From an uncultured Erythrobacter sp. (lineage in GTDB: Bacteria; Pseudomonadota; Alphaproteobacteria; Sphingomonadales; Sphingomonadaceae), in assembly GCA_913061345.1 (NCBI GenBank), contig CAJXTZ010000003.1:1-64000 (forward strand): a stretch of DNA of 64,000 nucleotides. The letters are read 5' to 3'. Of the stretch, positions 61,426 through 64,000 are shown piece after piece. Numbering within the stretch: the stretch's first letter is position 1; the number at the start of each line of letters is the position of its first letter. The position numbers and the translations under genes were made by a program. A model generated the notes under the pieces. It was given only the letters and a program-made list of their open reading frames with translations, had not been told where the DNA came from and searched no databases.

Positions 61426-62425
61426 GGAGTTTCTCTTGATTTGGGTGCGTGCCTCGCTGCTCAAGAAGCGAAGTGAGTATTCTCCCCAGCAGCGGTAGAT
61501 GAAGCAGGGTATTCCAGCGGAACCAAGGCTCACGTTGGAACGGGGAGGCGATCATCAAGATGAGCAAGATTACAATGTGCGTTGGAAAAGCGATCTCCAT
61601 CAGGAGAAAAGTGCCTGTATGGAAGACGATGAGAAACCAGCCCCAAGCCTGGTGGAGGCTGGGGCGGAATGCCACTGCAATCGCTACCAGTTGCGCGTAG
61701 ATAACGCCGAGGAACATTGGCCAGGCAAGCATGGAGTTCTCTACAAGGAAGGGACCAAGCAATGGTTGGGTATTGGTCTGGGCCATACGGTCTGCCAGCG
61801 TCCACCCAAGAGCATCGGGCGAGAAGTTACCTGGGATTCCTTTCGCCAACGACATGAAGCCCGCAAAAGCCTTCCAGAAGCCTGCCATTGTATAGAACAT
61901 TAGGATCAGCGCCTGCGCTGCGCCGAAAGTCAAACAGTAAGACAGTTTGCTCCAGCGCCCGGCATGTTCGCCGTCTGTCGCAGGCAGGAAAACGAAAATA
62001 AATGCGATCCAGATCCACTCGTGAAAGCCGTGATTTATAGCGCCGAGCGAGACGGGGACGGCCGCGCACAGAAGAATAGTGATAGCAAAGCCTACGCGCC
62101 AAACGAGGCTCTCGGGTTTCCAGAACGCCAGGGCTGCAAAGGTCGCACAAGCGACGCTAATGATATCGATGACAGCAAGTATTGGCAGCCCGGCAGCCCA
62201 TTTCAAAGGCCATGCGAGCTCAAGCGGCGGCTCAAAAAGTACGGAATCATGTAGGTCCGGCAGGATGAGCCAAACATAGAGTGCGGACGCGAGATAAAAG
62301 TAACGCACATTCTGGTGCGCTAGACGGTAAGCTTTGGAGAGCTTTTCAAACGGCTGCGAACCGAAACGGTCGCCGCCACCCAGAAGGCCGCGAAGCGTGC
62401 GCATGTAGTTGGGAGGCATTGTCAT
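61406..62425 (-). CDS. HTTM-like multi-pass membrane protein
   Basis: The 339-residue protein has about eight membrane spans, among them YFYLASALYVWLILPDL, VDIISVACATFAALAF, VGFAITILLCAAVPVSLGAI and FLLMEIAFPTHIVILLILMI. It has the conserved-looking NHGFHEWIWIAFIFVFLPAT and TMAGFWKAFAGF segments. The pattern and the DCC-family neighbour suggest a relative of HTTM (vitamin K-dependent carboxylase-like) membrane proteins, but I cannot see the full HTTM signature. It overlaps both neighbours, which implies one operon. Confidence 0.7.
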   Translation of the reverse strand: MTMPPNYMRTLRGLLGGGDRFGSQPFEKLSKAYRLAHQNVRYFYLASALYVWLILPDLHDSVLFEPPLELAWPLKWAAGLPILAVIDIISVACATFAALAFWKPESLVWRVGFAITILLCAAVPVSLGAINHGFHEWIWIAFIFVFLPATDGEHAGRWSKLSYCLTFGAAQALILMFYTMAGFWKAFAGFMSLAKGIPGNFSPDALGWTLADRMAQTNTQPLLGPFLVENSMLAWPMFLGVIYAQLVAIAVAFRPSLHQAWGWFLIVFHTGTFLLMEIAFPTHIVILLILMIASPFQREPWFRWNTLLHLPLLGRILTSLLEQRGTHPNQEKLHALSDI

Positions 62426-62907
62426 CCCTTAGTGTATCTGGCGAAGACCTCGACGGACCGAAGCTTGCCCTGCCTGTAACGCTCGAATGGATGATACCTG
62501 ACGAGTGCGACTTCATATTCGACATGCGCGGCGTCACGCATGAAGTGTTCTTCGACAAGACCACGAAACGCCCGAATCTTTGCTTCATCTCCACGGTCGA
62601 TTGCCAAGGCGAACTGGTCCATCAGCTTCATGAATAGAGCGTCGCGCGCTCTTGCTGCGGCAAACTCCTCTGGCAAATCGTAGAAGCTGACAGGCTCGGA
62701 AAGTTCTTCACCATTAATGGCGTGGACAAGTGCGATCACGTCACTCTTCTCATCGCTCGTCTGGCTGAACAACGTCCAGTTGAAGAACGGGAAGTTTTCC
62801 AGGCTTCCAGCTGGTGGCGGCACCAATGCGATAGCAACATAGGCCGCGCCAAGCAGAGGGAATCCGAATGCACGATGTCTGTAGGATCGTTGGCTGCTCA
62901 TCATCAT
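62422..62907 (-). CDS. Membrane-anchored hypothetical protein, first gene of DCC/HTTM-like operon
   Basis: The 161-residue protein (start at one of three consecutive ATGs near 62,907; the open frame reaches 62,970) has one hydrophobic segment at the N terminus (FGFPLLGAAYVAIALVPPPA), then a domain with NFPFFNWTLFSQTSDEKSDV and a YEVALVRYHPFERYRQGKLR end. This is not a family I recognise; it resembles the small partner protein seen beside HTTM-like genes. It overlaps the next gene by 4 bases. Confidence 0.65.
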   Translation of the reverse strand: MMMSSQRSYRHRAFGFPLLGAAYVAIALVPPPAGSLENFPFFNWTLFSQTSDEKSDVIALVHAINGEELSEPVSFYDLPEEFAAARARDALFMKLMDQFALAIDRGDEAKIRAFRGLVEEHFMRDAAHVEYEVALVRYHPFERYRQGKLRSVEVFARYTKG

Positions 62908-63058
62908 GACACGTAATGAAGAATGGTTAATGTTTAGTTTTTCTTCGGATCGCCCCCATCTCATTGGCAATCCGCGAAAACGCTAGAATCATCGATATTA
63001 TCGCTGCCCCTTAGTATAGAAACTGGCAGACATTTCAGTATGTCGAGACCTTCTTCAC

Positions 63059-63187
63059 CTAAAAGTCGTGAAAGCCAGCCTTATACTTGCCCAAGAGCAG
63101 TCCTTCGCCTTCACCTTTGTTTGCAACCCCGGCAACTTGCTCACAATTGGCAATGCCATGGATATCCAGCCACACCATCTCTCTCAT
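63059..63187 (-). CDS. Possible 39-42 residue ORF after the ABM-domain gene
   Basis: Starting at ATG 63,187 or 63,178, 14 or more bases after the monooxygenase-fold gene stop, a frame reads MVWLDIHGIANCEQVAGVAN and KGEGEGLLLGKYKAGFHDF. GAGAGAG lies ahead of the second ATG. The sequence looks protein-like but is very short and unrecognised. The remaining bases to 62,971 hold no gene. Confidence 0.3.
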   Translation of the reverse strand: MREMVWLDIHGIANCEQVAGVANKGEGEGLLLGKYKAGFHDF

Positions 63188-63201
63188 TTGCGACAATAAA
63201 T

Positions 63202-63516
63202 TCAGTTCTGATCGCGCGCGACGAACCTTCTGGTGTGCGGATTGTCGCAGGCATAGAGCGTGTAATCGGCATACCATTCTCTCTGGCCGCGCGCTTGCAT
63301 AACAAGGTGTTCGGCTTGCCGGCCCCAGCTTCGCGCCGATGCCTCGTCCCGCCATTCGGAAATTGCCACCACCTCGCCATCAGCGGCCTCGTAGCTCTTG
63401 AAAGAGAGGTAGCCCCGCTGTTGGCTGGCCAGTTCTTCCATGCGTGCTGCCTGTCGATCATAGGCTGCGGCATCAATGCCGGTGCGTTTGCGATTGCGGA
63501 AGACGACAAGGTACAT
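63202..63516 (-). CDS. Antibiotic biosynthesis monooxygenase (ABM)-fold protein
   Basis: The 104-residue protein starts at ATG 63,516 and reads MYLVVFRNRKRTGIDAAAYD, then GYLSFKSYEAADGEVVAISE and WRDEASARSWGRQAEHLVMQ. This ferredoxin-like, dimeric ABM domain is used by small heme-degrading or quinone monooxygenases and by proteins of unknown role. The order fits (YLVVF strand, GYLSF, ISEWRDEASARSW). It begins 9 bases after the ruvC stop on the same strand, so the two share an mRNA. Confidence 0.87.
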   Translation of the reverse strand: MYLVVFRNRKRTGIDAAAYDRQAARMEELASQQRGYLSFKSYEAADGEVVAISEWRDEASARSWGRQAEHLVMQARGQREWYADYTLYACDNPHTRRFVARDQN

Positions 63517-63525
63517 TGCCTCCAC

Positions 63526-63990
63526 CTATCCCAGATGCGCGTCAGCTATGGCAACTGCCAGCGCATCTGCCGCGTCGGCCCCGGCAATCTGCGCGCCCGG
63601 CAGCAGAATCTTGAGCATAGCCTGTACCTGCGTTTTGTCCGCCGCGCCGGTGCCTACAACCGCCTTCTTGACCAGCCGCGCCGCGTGTTCGCGCACCTCC
63701 AGCCCTGCGGCGCCGCACGCGGCCAGCACCGCGCCGCGCGCCTGTGCCAGCTTGATCGTGCTTTGCGCGTTCTTGTTGACGAAGACTTCCTCCGCCGCAG
63801 CCCTGTCGGGCATATGTGTCCCGATGGCAGCGGCCACAGCCGCATGGAGATGGTCGAGCCGCAGCGCGACAGGCGCCTTTGCATCGGTCTTCACCTGCCC
63901 GTTGGCGATGTGCGAAATGCGGCTGCCTTCAACCCTGATCACGCCCCAGCCGGTGCAGCTGAGCGAAGGATCGAGGCCGAGGATCAGCAT
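63526..63990 (-). CDS. ruvC: Holliday junction resolvase RuvC
   Basis: RuvC resolves Holliday junctions with RuvAB. The 154-residue protein begins MLILGLDPSLSCTGWGVIRV (first catalytic Asp at D7) and has AAAEEVFVNKNAQSTIKLAQ (catalytic Glu), ARLVKKAVVGTGAADKTQVQ and GADAADALAVAIADAH (the two C-terminal Asp). All four acidic residues are present, and the length is slightly below the usual 160-175. ruvA and ruvB, its usual partners, would lie beyond the right edge, if adjacent. Confidence 0.96.
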   Translation of the reverse strand: MLILGLDPSLSCTGWGVIRVEGSRISHIANGQVKTDAKAPVALRLDHLHAAVAAAIGTHMPDRAAAEEVFVNKNAQSTIKLAQARGAVLAACGAAGLEVREHAARLVKKAVVGTGAADKTQVQAMLKILLPGAQIAGADAADALAVAIADAHLG

Positions 63991-64000
63991 GGAAAGACAG

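Noticed and set aside
1..64000. CRISPR array
   Set aside because: No regularly spaced direct repeats of 23-47 bases were seen, nor any cas gene.

Overview
The window looks like the chromosome of an alphaproteobacterium of the order Sphingomonadales (Erythrobacteraceae- or Sphingomonas-like), carrying a large integrated mobile element. This rests on the GC-rich base composition and on small conserved proteins I associate with that order (from memory, not a search). The first 31 bases are residual Nextera sequencing adapter, so base 32 is a contig end, not a biological boundary.

Bases 32 to about 49,890 appear to be one integrative element, inserted at the 3' end of a tRNA-Leu(CAG) gene (49,893-49,979, minus strand). 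A P4-type tyrosine integrase lies beside the tRNA and starts within a cluster of short repeats. The other end of the element is beyond the contig edge. From left to right the element holds: (1) a type I restriction-modification operon, hsdM-hsdS-hsdR, with hsdR cut by the contig end; (2) a six-gene run on the same strand that I read as Druantia type III (druH-druE) directly downstream of Zorya type I (zorA-zorB-zorC-zorD); (3) a small putative DNA-binding protein and a divergent S24/LexA-like repressor, whose shared promoter region holds a GTTC-N7-GTTC site matching the alphaproteobacterial SOS-box consensus; (4) a transfer module of ribbon-helix-helix-like protein, TraD/TrwB coupling ATPase, MobF relaxase-helicase and HNH endonuclease; (5) small element genes, a single-stranded DNA-binding protein, a SLOG-type DUF2493 protein and an ArdC-type antirestriction protein, with large intergenic hairpins; (6) a DUF2026-like gene followed by a SIR2-HerA defence pair; (7) a maintenance module of a ParB-like protein, a 1,415-residue methyltransferase-helicase and a CHC2/Toprim primase-like protein; (8) a lytic transglycosylase, a secreted thermonuclease-like protein and two small proteins, then the integrase. 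No mating-pair-formation (T4SS) genes are visible; they could lie beyond the contig end, or the element may only be mobilizable.

Bases 49,980-64,000 are ordinary chromosomal genes: an NDUFA9-like oxidoreductase, fructose-6-phosphate aldolase/transaldolase, an acyl-CoA synthetase, a DUF4168 protein, a dienelactone hydrolase, a TonB-C-like protein, a nitronate monooxygenase, aspartate kinase (lysC), ubiG, an ArsC/YffB-like protein, a three-gene DCC/HTTM-like membrane operon, an antibiotic-biosynthesis-monooxygenase-fold protein and ruvC.

The main biological point is the concentration of four defence systems (type I RM, Druantia III, Zorya I, SIR2-HerA) on an element that also encodes an antirestriction protein. 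The Zorya and Druantia genes are arranged as one transcription unit behind an S24 repressor and an SOS-like operator, which suggests joint, damage-responsive control. Names rest on motif reading and remembered family architecture; no database search was run.
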